NCBI GenBank assembly: GCA_027886185.1
Contig: WOAB01000110.1
Location: forward strand, 62,001 to 126,000
Direction of reading: 5' to 3'
Source of the DNA: Rheum nobile
Lineage: Eukaryota; Streptophyta; Magnoliopsida; Caryophyllales; Polygonaceae
DNA length: 64,000 nt
The translations under genes and the position numbers were made by a program. Shown piece by piece: positions 1-11,700 of this stretch. How positions within the stretch are numbered: the stretch's first letter is position 1; each line of letters opens with the position of its first letter. Under the pieces are notes generated by a model. The model saw nothing but the letters and a program-made list of their open reading frames with translations, did no database searches and was not told the DNA's origin.

Positions 1-380
1 TCGTGTCCGCACGTCCCCAAGTCTATGGGCCCACGGACCATCACATGGTATCAGAGCTGGTTCGGTCCTGGACCCCTTTCTTGGGTTGATTGGGTCTGGC
101 TATAAAGAGATTGAGATGCACACCCACACTCGTTTGTCCAAGTGTCAACTGGGCCAGGCCAATTGCCCGCTCGTTGCACTTGCGGGGGCGTGTTGGAATA
201 TAAACGTCTCACATCGAAAGTTGGGACATAAATTGTCTAGTATATAAGTTTGATGGACTACTCCTCCTATTGCCAATTGATTTTAAGATGGAACCCCACT
301 GGATTTATGTACTGGACCTATCTGCGCCTATACACTCGTATCCACACGTACCCCAGTCTATGAGCCCACAGACCATCACA
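1..380 (+). mobile_element. TRIM (miniature LTR retrotransposon), 5' end cut by window
   Basis: Bases 1-45 are the tail of a 5' LTR. Bases 46-57 (TGGTATCAGAGC) are a primer-binding site complementary to the 3' end of initiator tRNA-Met. A non-coding middle of about 130 bp follows. A purine-rich tract (181-190) then leads into a 190-bp 3' LTR (191-380) that starts TGTTGG and ends CATCACA. The end of the 3' LTR repeats bases 1-45 with few changes. Nothing codes for protein, so movement would depend on enzymes supplied by other elements. The size, PBS and layout fit the Katydid-like TRIM group. The 5' target duplication lies outside the window; AGATT follows the 3' LTR. Confidence 0.85.
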
Positions 381-864
381 AGATTTGACATGAGTTAAAC
401 TTCAAGTTCTACTCTAACTCTCATTACAAATTCTTGTCATGAAAATTTTAGAACGAGAGACTTATTGATTACGCCCCAAATTAAAGCACACACATAAAAC
501 ATTTTTAGGACGACATAATTTAGGTATAGGGAATGAGTTTATAAATAAATAAAACTATTTTTTATATTTTATTGGTTGGTTAAAATGTTTTTGAATGAAT
601 CGTTTCCACAAATACAATGGGTTTCTTCTCCTCCCACTGCTCCTTCATCCTTCATTTCTCAGAAATTTATCCCTCAATCAATGAAAATCTTTATGTCGAT
701 CTTATGCTTTAAATTCAAACCAGATTTGTTTCTCTTCAAAGTTTTTTGTCATTGTTGTTGCTTTAGATTCAAAGTCATTTAATTTCTTCTTCATCTTTTA
801 ATCCATTGCATCTAATTTTGCTAATACTTAGATTTTTGAAAGTGTTTTTGTTGTTGCTTCTTAG
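381..864. other. AT-rich intergenic stretch, nothing recognised
   Basis: Low-complexity, T-rich sequence. A 68-codon open frame at 576-782 has a composition expected by chance and no recognisable domain. No gene, RNA or clear element is seen. Confidence 0.5.
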
Positions 865-1163
865 CCCTCGTTTGGTTCATGCTACACTTCCCAAGAAGTT
901 GAACTTTTTCAGGAAATACATTTATTTCTTGTGTTTGGTTTAAAGATAAAATGTGAGAATTTACTTCCCATGAAGTTGTAATTCCTCCAAATCAAAGGAA
1001 TTGCACTTACCTTGAAGATGTAGGTAAGATCTATTTCCTGCGTTTTTAAATGGAAATATTATTACTTCCTATGTTAATATAAAAACAATAATTTTGAATC
1101 AAACATGATTTCACAATTTCCAGCAATTTGAACTTAATTTTCCACGTTCAACCAAACAAGGGG
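865..1163. mobile_element. possible hAT-like MITE
   Basis: The left end reads CCCTCGTTTGGTTCA. The right end (1151-1163) reads ACCAAACAAGGGG, an imperfect inverted repeat typical of small plant hAT-derived elements. The inside is non-coding and AT-rich. I could not find a convincing 8-bp target duplication, so the borders are uncertain. A second AACCAAACAAG lies near 1295, which could be an alternative end. Confidence 0.35.
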
Positions 1164-1536
1164 TTATTTGAGTTGTTGGTTTCAATTTGAAATAAAAAAA
1201 CAGGAGTAGATAGAGTGAGAGAGGAAGAGAGAAGTGAGTGGAGTCGGGTTGTCTTGATAAGTTTCTTGAATCCTAAATTGATTCCTATCATCTAACCAAA
1301 CAAGATATTTTAAGAATAAGTCAACTTAATTTTTTATACCCAATCCGATCAAATGTGCAATCTAATTCCCGTCATCGTACGAAACGAGCCTCTAGAGATT
1401 GAAAATCACTAGCAAGCTAGGATCTCACTAAGAAAAATAGCGGATTTAAACATGTGACATATCAAGTAGAGTAGTGCATCGTAACAGTGATCTAAATTCA
1501 GTCCAACGGGTTGGTGCAGTGATATAAGGTCTCATT

Positions 1537-1624
1537 GCATTCACACGAAATGGGGCATTCTATTTAACAAAATGTCTCGTGCATTCACACGAAATGGGGC
1601 ATTCTATTTAGCAAAATGTCTCGT
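1537..1624. repeat. 44-bp direct tandem duplication
   Basis: Two adjacent copies of a 44-bp unit begin GCATTCACACGAAATGGGGC at 1537 and 1581. They differ at about one base (TTTAACAAAA versus TTTAGCAAAA). Non-coding, probably a recent local slippage event. Confidence 0.9.
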
Positions 1625-1649
1625 GTGCAAAATTCTCTTAGCCCAGCGT

Positions 1650-2244
1650 AGGGATGTCAATGGGGGGGGCTACCTTCTCCGTCCCCATCCTCGCTTAAGT
1701 TTATACTTCTTGTCTCCATCCTCGTCCCCATTTGGGGAATGAAATCATTCCCCGTCGGAGAATTCTCGTCATTGTTTCCCATTTACTTTCTATGTGGATT
1801 TCCCTGTTATATTCTCAATTTAAATTACTTATTTTTTTCGTGTTTAATAAATAAAATCATATAATATAATTTGTCATAAATAGGTAGATTGTTAAGCTTA
1901 TAATCATATTTAACATTGTATAATATATATACGTATAAACATATTCAAGTTTAATATAGAAAAACTCTATTAAATTAAGTTCATAAAACATAATCATAAT
2001 TCTTTATAATATATTGTAAATATATTTATAAAAATCCCCATTAGGGATCCCCATGAAGTTTTCTGTCGGAGAGCAGGGTAGGGCGGGGAACGGATTGGAG
2101 ACTATTGTCCCCGTTCCCATCCTCATGCAGGGAATTGATTTGTCCCCCATACATATCTATGTCCCCATTTAAATTTCTCATCTCTTCTCCCATAACAGGT
2201 ATTCCTTGTAAATTGCGAAGTACTCCCTTTACATTGACATTCCT
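1650..2244. mobile_element. probable MITE with imperfect terminal inverted repeats
   Basis: The left end reads TAGGGATGTCAATGGGG. The right end reads ACATTGACATTCCTA, its imperfect reverse complement. Both ends are rich in GGGGA/TCCCC words, and the middle (1800-2030) is very AT-rich and non-coding. This fits a common class of plant hAT-type miniature elements. I found no exact target duplication. Confidence 0.5.
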
Positions 2245-2277
2245 AAACCACGATAATTACGTACGACAAACAGAATT

Positions 2278-2982
2278 AGGGTTGTTCATAATTATCTGAT
2301 CCTAAAATATCTGAGTCCAATGGAATACTATCTGAGTCTGATCCGGAATTTTTTTCCGGATACGGATCGGGGCTAGATATCTGACGGATATCCGAGGGTA
2401 TGTCACTATTATAATATTTATATAAAAATTAATATATATTATTGAAAATTAAATAGGCCAATGGTTTTCCTATTTTTATAAATGTGTAAACATTAATATT
2501 TTCATTAGGGATGAAAGTATATATTGAAGTTTAGACAATTAAATATTTTGTTTTGAACTCGAATTAGTGGACTTTGAAAGTATTTTTGTTGTTTTTCGGT
2601 GGTTTGTTTGAATTTGTATATTGATTAAACTACTAAGTATTTTGTTTTAATTTATATGTTGAACATATAGCTAATCTAGTTGATGAATTATAAATTTATG
2701 ATAATATTTTTTTAAATAAAATAATTTTTTATATTAATTTATATATAGATTGGATATTTAGGATATTCGAGATGAATATCGAATCCGATTCGGAGTTTTC
2801 GGATCGGATATCCAGGATTTCCGAATACGGATACGGATAGCGATTTCATGATTTTTCATTTGAGGATATCCGAAATTTTCAAATCCGAATACGGATAGCG
2901 ATTTCAAGATTTTTCATTTGAGGATATCCGATCCAATAAACCGAATCAGATCGAATATCCAGTAATGAACAGCCCTATATAT
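2278..2982. mobile_element. hAT-type MITE with 8-bp target duplication
   Basis: The element begins AGGGTTGTTCAT (2278). Near its right end is ATGAACAGCCCT (2964-2976 region), giving inverted ends. It is flanked by the 8-bp direct repeat ACAGAATT at 2270-2277 and 2983-2990, as hAT transposition produces. It is about 705 bp and non-coding. Many GGATATCCGA/CGGAT words fill both ends, and a roughly 60-bp unit near 2823-2930 is duplicated. The right terminus has about six extra bases (ATATAT) between the inverted repeat and the duplication. Confidence 0.75.
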
Positions 2983-3433
2983 ACAGAATTACCCGTGCTT
3001 TGATTTATATCCAACGACTTGTGTATCATAGATAATAATTTAATGATAACGTACAATAACAACAAATACTATAATATAACAAACTATTCTTTAACAAAAG
3101 TCGCATATAGGTTAAAGATAAAATAAACTATATATTAATTAACAATCATAATGCACTCTATGCACTTCTAGTTTGAATGTTTGATAATGATTAAAATATG
3201 TATATAATGCTAAGCCGTAGAAGTTGGGTCTCAAGAACGTGAATGCTTGCATGAAGCATGATGCCTGGTTTTATCTCAATCATATATCAATGATTAGTAG
3301 CTTAATTCTCTTTATCCCTGCCCTCGTTAAATACCCGATCAAATATCAAACCCAAATCAGGAGGTGGTTTTCCTAATTTCTAATATCTCTCGATATCAAT
3401 ATATATCATCCGATTCATTTACCCATATTAAGC
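2983..3433. other. AT-rich upstream region of the HIPP gene
   Basis: Contains the right target duplication of the MITE and then the presumed promoter of the downstream gene. TATA-like strings (ATATATATC near 3400) lie only about 35 bp before the ATG, which is close for a plant promoter. The true start of transcription is not evident. Confidence 0.4.
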
Positions 3434-4629
3434 ATGAAGGTAATTACTTGTATAGGGCATTTAATTTCTGTATCATTTAATTAACTTCATTTTGCTAATC
3501 TTATCTTGAGATGTTCTATAATGCAGCAAAAGATCATAATCAAAGTCCAAATAGCCTGCCACAAATGCAGAACCAAAGCCCTAAAGATCGCCGCCGGTGC
3601 ATCAGGTACGTACATTAATATTTACAACCGTTTTTCTTATGCATCTTGTTATGAAAATATTTGATAAAATTATTAATTTAGAATTTTTAATGTATTTAAG
3701 TATTTCCTTGATATTTTTCCGTTCAAAAAAAAAGTATTTCCTTGATATAGATTAGAAAGATTGTATTTACAATTACTAAAAAAATTATTATTGAGCCTAT
3801 CTTTTAATTTGTACTAGGGACGGAGCCAAGATTTTATCCCAAGGGACTAGAATTCCGTGTGGCTTAAATTATGTTTCACAAAAATCAATTTTAATGAAGT
3901 TTTTTGTAATTATATTTTCACATGAGATGAAGATAAAAAATTTAAGATAATTGTATTTTCTTGACTTAAATTTGTTAGATCAGGATGATGAAGTTATATT
4001 TTTAAATGAGAGGAGAGAAAAATAATTAAGATAATTTTTTCTTGGTAATTTTTTTTTCCAGTGAGGTTGCAGTCCTTCTAGACCGCATGTAGATCCGTCC
4101 TTTATTATCGAAAAAATATTTAATCACCCTTAATTGTGTTTTTTGTAATAATTAGTTATTGATCATAGACATTTGCATTAAATAAAATTTTGCAGGAGTA
4201 GTATCGGTGACAGTACAAGGGGATGAGGCGCTGGTGGTGACGGGGAGGTGCGTTGACCCAGTAGCGTTGACCGCCACTCTCCGCAAGAAAGTCGGCGTCG
4301 CCATTCTCCTCTCCGTCGAAGAGATCAAGGATCAGCCTAAGAAGGTCGAAGCGGCGCCCGCCGTCAAAGCGGAAAAGGAAGCCGCCGCCGGAGACAAGAA
4401 GAAGGCGGGCGGCGGAGAAGAAAAGGAAAAGCCCAAGGAGTCGAAGGCCGAGAAGGAGAAGCCGGCACCAACGCCGCCAGCTCCGGCGCCGGCACCACCG
4501 TGTTATTCGTACGGAATGCCGCCGCCGCCATGTCAGCCGTGTAATTATTACTACCCACAATCACAACCTCAGTATTGCATGTACGAAATCCCTCCTCCTG
4601 ATCCTAACCCTCCTTGTTCTATCATGTGA
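3434..4629 (+). CDS. heavy metal-associated isoprenylated plant protein (HIPP), three exons
   Basis: Exons by splice signals and frame: 3434-3439 (Met-Lys only), 3527-3605 and 4196-4629, about 172 residues. The two introns have GT and AG ends. Residues 4-70 form an HMA ferredoxin-like domain: the metal-binding CxxC is CHKC near residue 14, followed by the alpha-helix KALKIAAGASG and the strands VVSVTVQGD and ALVVTG. A Lys/Glu-rich linker follows (about 95-125), then a Pro/Tyr/Cys-rich tail. The protein ends CSIM, a CaaX box predicting farnesylation and membrane attachment. HIPPs bind transition metals or act as chaperone-like adaptors. The six-base first exon is normal for the family. The start is the only ATG that fits the splice donor. 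Intron 2 (590 bp) is AT-rich. No damage is seen. Confidence 0.9.
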
Positions 4630-5539
4630 TCTAATTAATTTTCTTTTTTCACAATTTTTAATTGTGAGTTTTCTTATATATTTCCATAAATTGCAGCATT
4701 TTATTGCTCTTAATCTGAGGTTGGAGATGTTTTCATTTTAAAATATTTTATCTTATCATCTTTATATATACCAGAATGAGATAAAGTCTTCTTAATTCTT
4801 ATACCTTGCGGAGTTGCGTTCGAGTAGCTACTAATTTATTTGCATGAAGTATGGTAAATTGGTAATCAAGATTAATAAAATTGCAATTTGTTAATGGAAA
4901 ACTTTCAAAAGAACTGCCTAGTTTTCCTTAAACCATCATTTTTTATGTTTGTGTTAACAAAAATATTTTTTTTAAAGTTTTTCTTGGTTGAACATTAATA
5001 TTTTTTACACATTTCTTTTTGATAAATTCTGAATCAACAAATCAAATGAAAGTAATTACAAATAATCAGTGAACCAACCTTGTCATGTTACTCGCTCGAC
5101 CACACAAAAAAACCTCGTTAAAAATAGAAAAACAAAAAAAACGCTATATTTTAAGTACTCATATAATCATATACGTAGTATAAAATATCCATCCACATAT
5201 ACTACGTGGACATGTTCATTTGAGGGTAGTTGATTTTTTCTTGTTATAATTAAACAAATAATGACAGTAGACAATCGTTGAATAAAAAGAATCATAATGT
5301 GTTAATATATTATTGGGATGCCTTTGTTGATAATAAAAATGATCTCTGTCAAAATATTTGATTCACGCATTGACAAATTGGAAGAATTCATATTCGAGTA
5401 GAATATTGTACATACAAGACAAAATGAGTGATTGATGTTACTCGTTACGTATACATAGACGTGCCACAGAAAGAAAAGGACAAGGGAATGCACAAAACTT
5501 TTGGCGCAGAAACAGATTTGATAATTACTGGGTTAGTAT
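4630..5539. other. 3' flank of HIPP gene, AT-rich, no gene seen
   Basis: Weak poly(A)-like signals occur (AATAAAAT near 4874). Short open frames on both strands have chance composition. Nothing else recognised. Confidence 0.5.
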
Positions 5540-5645
5540 CCTCTCAAAAATATTTAAAATAATAAAAAATACTCACCTATGGAAAAAAATACCCTCTCAA
5601 AAATATTTAAAATAATAACAAATACTCACCTATGAAAAAAAAAAC
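5540..5645. repeat. 53-bp direct tandem duplication
   Basis: Two near-identical units start CCTCTCAAAAATATTT at 5540 and 5593. AT-rich and non-coding. Confidence 0.8.
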
Positions 5646-5649
5646 AATT

Positions 5650-6110
5650 GCTTTTAACAATGGACAAAAATATGGAAATTCATCAACAATATTAAAAGGA
5701 CTTAATTTAAAAGCCGAAGATGGAAGACAATTAAGTTGTAGAAAAACATATGAATACTTAATAAATCATTGGAAAATTTAGTAAATGTGACTTTAGAAAA
5801 CGACTTTAATGTTCGAGTGAAAGAATTCATGGAAAATAAAAAATGGAATAAAGATAAACTTACTCAAGTATTCTCTCATGAAAGTATCGCAAATCATTGT
5901 CTATCCCAATTTTCGCTAAATCAAATCACTGATCGCATGTATTGGAAACGTACCTAACAAGAATAGTTGGTTTTTCACGAAATTCGCTATGAAATTGATC
6001 ATTAAGAATAAATATTTTAGTGCTTATGATTTCTCTTGGATTCGAAAATTAGACATTTATTCTAAAGTTAAAAATTTCTTCTGAAAAATAATCAAGAATG
6101 GATTACCAGA
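5650..6110 (+). pseudogene. probable LINE remnant (zf-RVT-like region)
   Basis: Conceptual translation on the + strand, across stops and at least one frame change, gives a Trp/Lys-rich segment. It contains SSTILKGLNLKAEDGRQLS and then DRMYWKRTS followed by a Phe-rich stretch. This spacing resembles the region after the reverse transcriptase of plant LINEs and non-LTR-like proteins, where DxLxWxxTxxGxFSVKSAY is usual. The longest open piece is only 62 codons (5769-5957). No RT core is present. The assignment rests on a weak pattern match. Confidence 0.35.
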
Positions 6111-6172
6111 CTAACAAAGAATACAAGAAAAAGGTATTTCAGTGCCTGTTGGTTGCACTTCTTGTATCCATC

Positions 6173-7523
6173 TGATCAGCGCTACTTTGTAGGGTTTATC
6201 TAAGAGTTGTTACCGATATTTTGGATGCCATTTAGATGAGTTTAGAGCACAATTGAGGATATGGAGTTGAGGAGAAGAAGTGTAGATTTGGTGGTGTAGA
6301 AGAGCTTAAATGAAGATATATTGAAGATGGAGACAAGCTACGAGAGAAGACGAAGGAAGAAGGAGTTGGAAGACCTTTACAGGAAGTTCTCCGCGGTCGC
6401 GGAATTCACCGCCGCGGTCGCGGAACATCACGAGACGAAGAGAGCAACAACGCGACTTTTCCGCGGTCGCGAAAGGACAGCCGCAATCGCGGAAAAGTCG
6501 AGAGCAGCGAAGTTCAACAGTGAATTTTCCGCGGTCGCGGAAAATCTTCCGCGGTCGCGGAAATCCCATTGTCAGACGCACGCGAGGAGTTTCCGAAGAT
6601 TTGTTTTAATTTATTTATTTCCTTTTTCTTTTATTCCGTTTATTTTATTTTATCTTCCTTTTTAGATTATGTTTCCTATCTTATGGAAACTAGGTTTTCT
6701 ATATCTTTAGGTTTTCTAGCAGCCACTTTGATTTATCGATTTAGCATTCAGTTTTACATTTAGCATTGTTTTCCCTTTAGAGTTTTTGTGTTTCAAGACT
6801 ATGAAGAACTAAACACATTTGCTTAGTCCGACGATTGAAGTCTTCATTTGATATATGATTGTGAGATTATAATTCTATTCCTATTCCTTTGGATTATATC
6901 TTTTCTCTTGAGCTTATTCCTATTGATTCTTATTGATTTAACTGGATTGATCACCTAGTTGATATTAGTAATTGTCTATTGCTAGGATTTGGATATTTCG
7001 AGTTGAAATCTCTTATGTTGTGTAGCAACCATGATATTCTAGGACTAGTTGGACTAGTTTATTATGAAAGAGAATTGATTATGTGTTAAATGATACGAGT
7101 TGTGGTGTTGCATGTATCGTGGTTAATTCATATGCTTCCTGTTGTTATTGTTCTAAATCTTGATAGTTTCTCGTGCGTTCGATAATTAGGGTTGCCAGGA
7201 CTAGTTGGACTGGTAGCTACTTCAGAATAGGGACATGAATAATCATAGGAAGGAATAGAGATAATCTAGGATCAATCAAATGAATGAATGGTGGATATTT
7301 GTCTGGCTAAGTGTTTTTTCCCAATTGATTACAACCTTTGTTTTACTTTGCTTTGTTTAATTGCAAACAACCAACAAAACCCCCCTTTTATTACCTTTGA
7401 CATACTACTTGCACTAAGAAAGATAACTCCTCCCTGTGTGATTCGACAATTGCTTGCCTATTCTACTGAGTTAGGTTTGTTTATGATTACTTTGATTGGG
7501 CATCACAACTTTAGCCCCTGTCA
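6173..7523 (+). repeat. Athila-type LTR (5' type, bodiless)
   Basis: This 1.35-kb unit starts TGATCAGCG and ends CCTGTCA. It is followed three bases later by a tRNA-Asp-type primer-binding site. It matches 48423-49606 over almost that whole length, and that copy sits at the 3' end of an Athila-like gag-protease body. It carries several copies of the palindromic word CCGCGGTCGCGG between 6388 and 6570. A 114-codon open frame (6321-6665) is LTR sequence and not a likely gene. No element body follows: the sequence changes to an unrelated LARD body at about 7551. Confidence 0.8.
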
Positions 7524-7526
7524 AAT

Positions 7527-7544
7527 TGGCGCCGTTGTCGGGGA
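7527..7544 (+). other. primer-binding site (tRNA-Asp type)
   Basis: TGGCGCCGTTGTCGGGGA lies three bases after the LTR end. It matches the PBS consensus used by Athila/Tat elements (TGGCGCCGTTGCCGGGGA) with one change. Confidence 0.85.
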
Positions 7545-7550
7545 GGCAAG

Positions 7551-7976
7551 TTTAGAAATTGTTTAAAGAGATGTGTTAAATTATTCTTGTAAGGATTTTA
7601 AGTTAGAGATGGTGTAAGGTCAGTCTTACTTTAAGATAAATAATGTAATTGTGTAAAGTACCATTAAGGGAATTAAGAAAGTTATGATTCGAGGTTACTA
7701 AGATTTAATATCTGAGTTGTAAGAAGTTAATGTGTAAACCTTGGGTTTGTCTATAAAGAGATTGGAGGAGAAATGTGTGTTCTCCTATTGAAGGTGCATT
7801 AATATCATTATGGTGGTGGGAGACCATTATTCTAAGGTAGACATGATCTTGTGGGGGTAGTAAGAGTTATTACCTGGTATGTTATAAGAGATAAGATTGT
7901 GAGATAAAGATATGGCATAAGGGCCGGTTATGATTAAAGATATTAAGTTCAGATAGTAAAGTTGATGTTGAGGCAG
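7551..7976 (+). mobile_element. LARD body fragment (3' part), left of the CRM insertion
   Basis: Non-coding sequence matching 40140-40556 on the same strand and 21840-22200 in reverse. It resumes at 15543, after the CRM element, and runs into the polypurine tract and LTR at 15601. The join at about 7551 to the Athila PBS region has no visible duplication, so it looks like an illegitimate recombination breakpoint. Confidence 0.75.
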
Positions 7977-8710
7977 TGATACGGGGTTAGCCGTGTAGAA
8001 GATGGATCTAGGCAACGGATCTCAAAACAAAACAAAACACAAGATTAGAACAATAGCGGAAGTGAAACTAATGGATAGGATAATAGATAGAACCAATAGA
8101 AACGACGAGAAAACCCGCTTGCTTGATAGCAAGGAACCTTGTCGAACGATCTACCAACCCGATCTCTACAACGCCACACAACCAAGAATCGCTGACGAAC
8201 TTGGAGCACGGAGAGGATTGCTTATGAAGTACGAAATCACCAACTCCAGAGGGACTTGACAAAGACGAAAACAACTAAGCAGGAAAGAACAATCGATTGA
8301 GACTCTCACGGGGAGCCGAGTTTTCAAAGCAAAAACCAAGCTCTGTTTTTGTGTTTTAACAATGTGAGAAATCTCACTAATGAAGAAGACAAGGGAGGCC
8401 TTAAATACCCTAGGAGGGCCGGCCCTAGCTTCCCAAAAACGGGTTACACTTAATCCCGAAATATCCGAAAATAGAAAGCTGAAAATAAATAAATAATAAT
8501 CCTAAAAATATCCAATGCAGAAATTAATAAGATTAAACATATGTAACGTTGACCAATAAAGTCAACGCCTTGACTTTGGACTTGTCCTCTTCGTCATGTG
8601 ATACATCATGTGCCATAAACGTCTCCAGCTCTTGACGTAGTTCCTTCAATCTTGACCTAGTAATCGGTCCATCAAAGGTTGGCACTAATGGCGGGGATGA
8701 TTCCTCATCA
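7977..8710 (-). repeat. 3' LTR of the CRM-like element
   Basis: On the minus strand it starts TGATGAGGAATC and ends CCCCGTATCA. It is 734 bp and pairs with 14805-15537. It contains the last 59 codons of pol and the stop at 8533. Confidence 0.93.
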
Positions 8711-11700
8711 TTATCCCCTTCTTGAAAAGGACTCGTCCTCGAGTCATCAACATCAGCGGCTGCATAAGGGGTAAGATCACCGACATTGAATATCGGGCTC
8801 ACGCCATAGTCATCGGGCAGCTCCAACACATAGGCATTGTCGCCTACTCTCGTCAGCACCTTGAACGGTCCATCACCTCTGGGAGACAACTTCGACTTCC
8901 TCTGCTCCGGGAACCGCTCCTTGCGCAGGTGTAGCCACACCAAGTCGCCGGGCTCGAACAACACTTGACGCCGACCGTGATTAGCTCGGGCTGCGTTCTT
9001 CGCTGCAGTAGCTTCCAAACGAGCCTTAGTCCGCTCGTGCAGCTCCTTCATGAACTCAACCTGTCTATCAGCATCAAAGTCTGCTCATTCCGGTAAAGGC
9101 AACGTCTTAAGATCCAAAGGGGTTAGGGGATTCAAACCATACACACATTCAAAAGGGGACATATTAGTAGAAGAATGAATAGTCCTATTATAAACAAACT
9201 CAACATGTGGTAAGGCTTCTTCCTAACTTTTCAGATTAGATTTAATAACAGCCCTAAGGATAGTACCCAATGTACGGTTAGTGACCTCAGTTTGTCCATC
9301 TGTCTGGGGGTGGCTAGCAGTAGAGAACAACAACTTAGTACCAAGTTTACCCCACAAAGTCTTCCAAAAGTAACTCAGAAATTTGACATCCCTATCACTC
9401 ACAATAGTACGAGGTACACCATACAACCGAACAATCTCTCTAAAGAACAAATCAGCAACATTCCTAGCATCATCAGTTTTATGGCATGCAATAAAGTGAG
9501 CCATCTTAGAGAACCTATCAACAACCACAAATATAGAATCTCTCCCCTTCTTAGTCCTAGGCAATCCAACAATAAAATCCATACTAATATCAACCCAAGG
9601 AAAGCAAGGAATAGGCAAGGGAGTATAAAGACCATGCGGTTTTGCCTTAGATTTAGCCTGTAAGCACTCAACACAACGTTTGATAAAATTCTCTACATCC
9701 CTAAGCATGTGTGGCCAATAGAAATGAGTATGCAACATGTTATAAGTCTTATCTCTACCAAAATGACCCATCAATCCACCTCTATGGGACTCATCAACAA
9801 GTAACAACCGTAGAGAACAAACAGGAATGCACACCTTATCAACTCGAAACAAGAATCCATCAAACAAGAAAAACTTATCAAATGAACCCTTTTCCACACA
9901 ATGCTTATAAATCACTCCAAAATCAGCATCCATATCATACAACTCCTTAATATAAACGAATCCAAGGACCCGAGCATCCAAAGTAGTCAAGAGTGTATGT
10001 CTCCTAGAAAGGGCATCAGCTACAACATTATCTTTTCCTTTCTTATATTTAATCACATAGGGAAATGTTTCTATGAATTCCATCCACCTACCATGCCTCC
10101 TATCCAACTTATCTTGACTCCTAAAATGCTTTAAGGACTCATGATCAGTTTTAAGCACAAATTCTCTAGGCCAAAGGTAGTGTTGCCAAGTTTTCAGCAC
10201 TCTAAACAAGGCATATAATTCCCTATCATAAGTAGAATAATTCAAGCATGCACCTTTCAACTTTTCAGAAAAGAAGGCAATAGGCTTACCTTCCTGCATG
10301 AGGACTCCTCCAATACCAATGCCAGAGGCGTCACACTCTACTTCAAAGGGGCGAGTGAAGTCAGGCAGAACCAGCAATGGCGCGTGTGTCAAACGATCCT
10401 TGAGAGTCTGGAACGCCTTTTCTTGAGCTTCACCCCAACGGAATGGAGTATTCTTCTTTGTGATCTCTGTCAGCGGGGCTGCAATGGTGCTAAAATCTCG
10501 AACGAATCTCCTGTAGAAGCCAGCCAGGCCGTGGAAACTGCGCACGTCACCTAGGTTCTTCGGGGTCGGCCAGTCACGGATGGCTTGCACCTTCTCTTGA
10601 TCCACTTGCAGTCCATGAGCACTCACTACAAAACCAAGAAACACAACTCTGTCAGTGCAAAAATCACACTTCTTCAGATTTCCATACAACTGTACATCTC
10701 TGAGAGTGGATAAAACTTCCCTGAGGTGCTCTGCATGTGCTTCCAAAGATTTACTGTAGATCAGAATATCATCAAAGTAAACTACAACAAATCTACCAAT
10801 AAAAGATCTCAAGACATGATTCATAAGACGCATAAAAGTAGAGGGGGCATTAGTCAAACCGAAAGGCATAACAAGCCACTCATACAAACTAAACTTCGTC
10901 TTGAATGATGTCTTCCATTCGTCTCCTTCCTTCATCCGGATTTGATGGTATCCACTGCGAAGATCGATCTTGGAGAAGGTGGAGGCGCCATGGAGCTCAT
11001 CCAACATGTCATCGAGCCTGGGGATCGGGTGCCTGTACTTGATCGTGATGTTATTAATAGCCCTGCAATCAACACACATACGCCAAGTATTGTCCTTTTT
11101 GGGAACGAGTAAGACAGGCACAGCACACTGGGATCGACTCTCTCTAACATACCCTTTATCTAGAAGGTCCTGGACTTGGTTCTGGATTTCCTGGGTCTCA
11201 GTAGGGTTCATCCTATAGGCAGGCCGGTTGGATAGGGTAGCACCGGGAATCAGGTCTATTTGGTGCTCAATGCCTCTAATAGGGGGTAGGCCAGGGGGTA
11301 TCTCATCCGGGAAAACATCAAGGAACTCAGCTAAAAGGGTCTGGACAACAGCTAGGAGTGTAGCTCGATCGTCGTCACCTAACAGGGTATAGGCCTGACA
11401 AAGGGACATGAGGGCGACGTCCGGGGGAAGGTAATCTACCAGGTGGTCTCTGCTGGATGCTAAGAGCACTCGGCTAGGGGTAGAGGCGAGGGTGAGGTCG
11501 GTCCGTGTGGAGGCAGTGGATGGTTCGGCTGGGGACTTACCCTTACGCTCGGCCTCTCTTTTCTTATCATAAGCCTCAGCCACTTGAAGCAGCGTCATCG
11601 GTTTCAACACCACTTTCCTACCACGAAACTCAAAGACATGTTGGTTAGTACGTCCATCATGAATAACATGTCTATCAAATTGCCAAGGACGACCTAACAA

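Noticed and set aside
1..380. Cassandra-type TRIM with a 5S rRNA-like promoter
   Set aside because: The LTR has no 5S-like internal promoter boxes; it fits the Katydid-like type better.
6321..6665. 114-codon frame with Ala/Val/Glu repeats, also as 157 codons at 48,571
   Set aside because: Both copies are inside Athila-type LTRs. The repeated peptide comes from the CCGCGGTCGCGG word.
8002..8274. Frames of 68-85 codons on both strands, repeated at 14,830-15,102
   Set aside because: They sit in the two LTRs of the CRM-like element and are identical there. No evidence of a gene.
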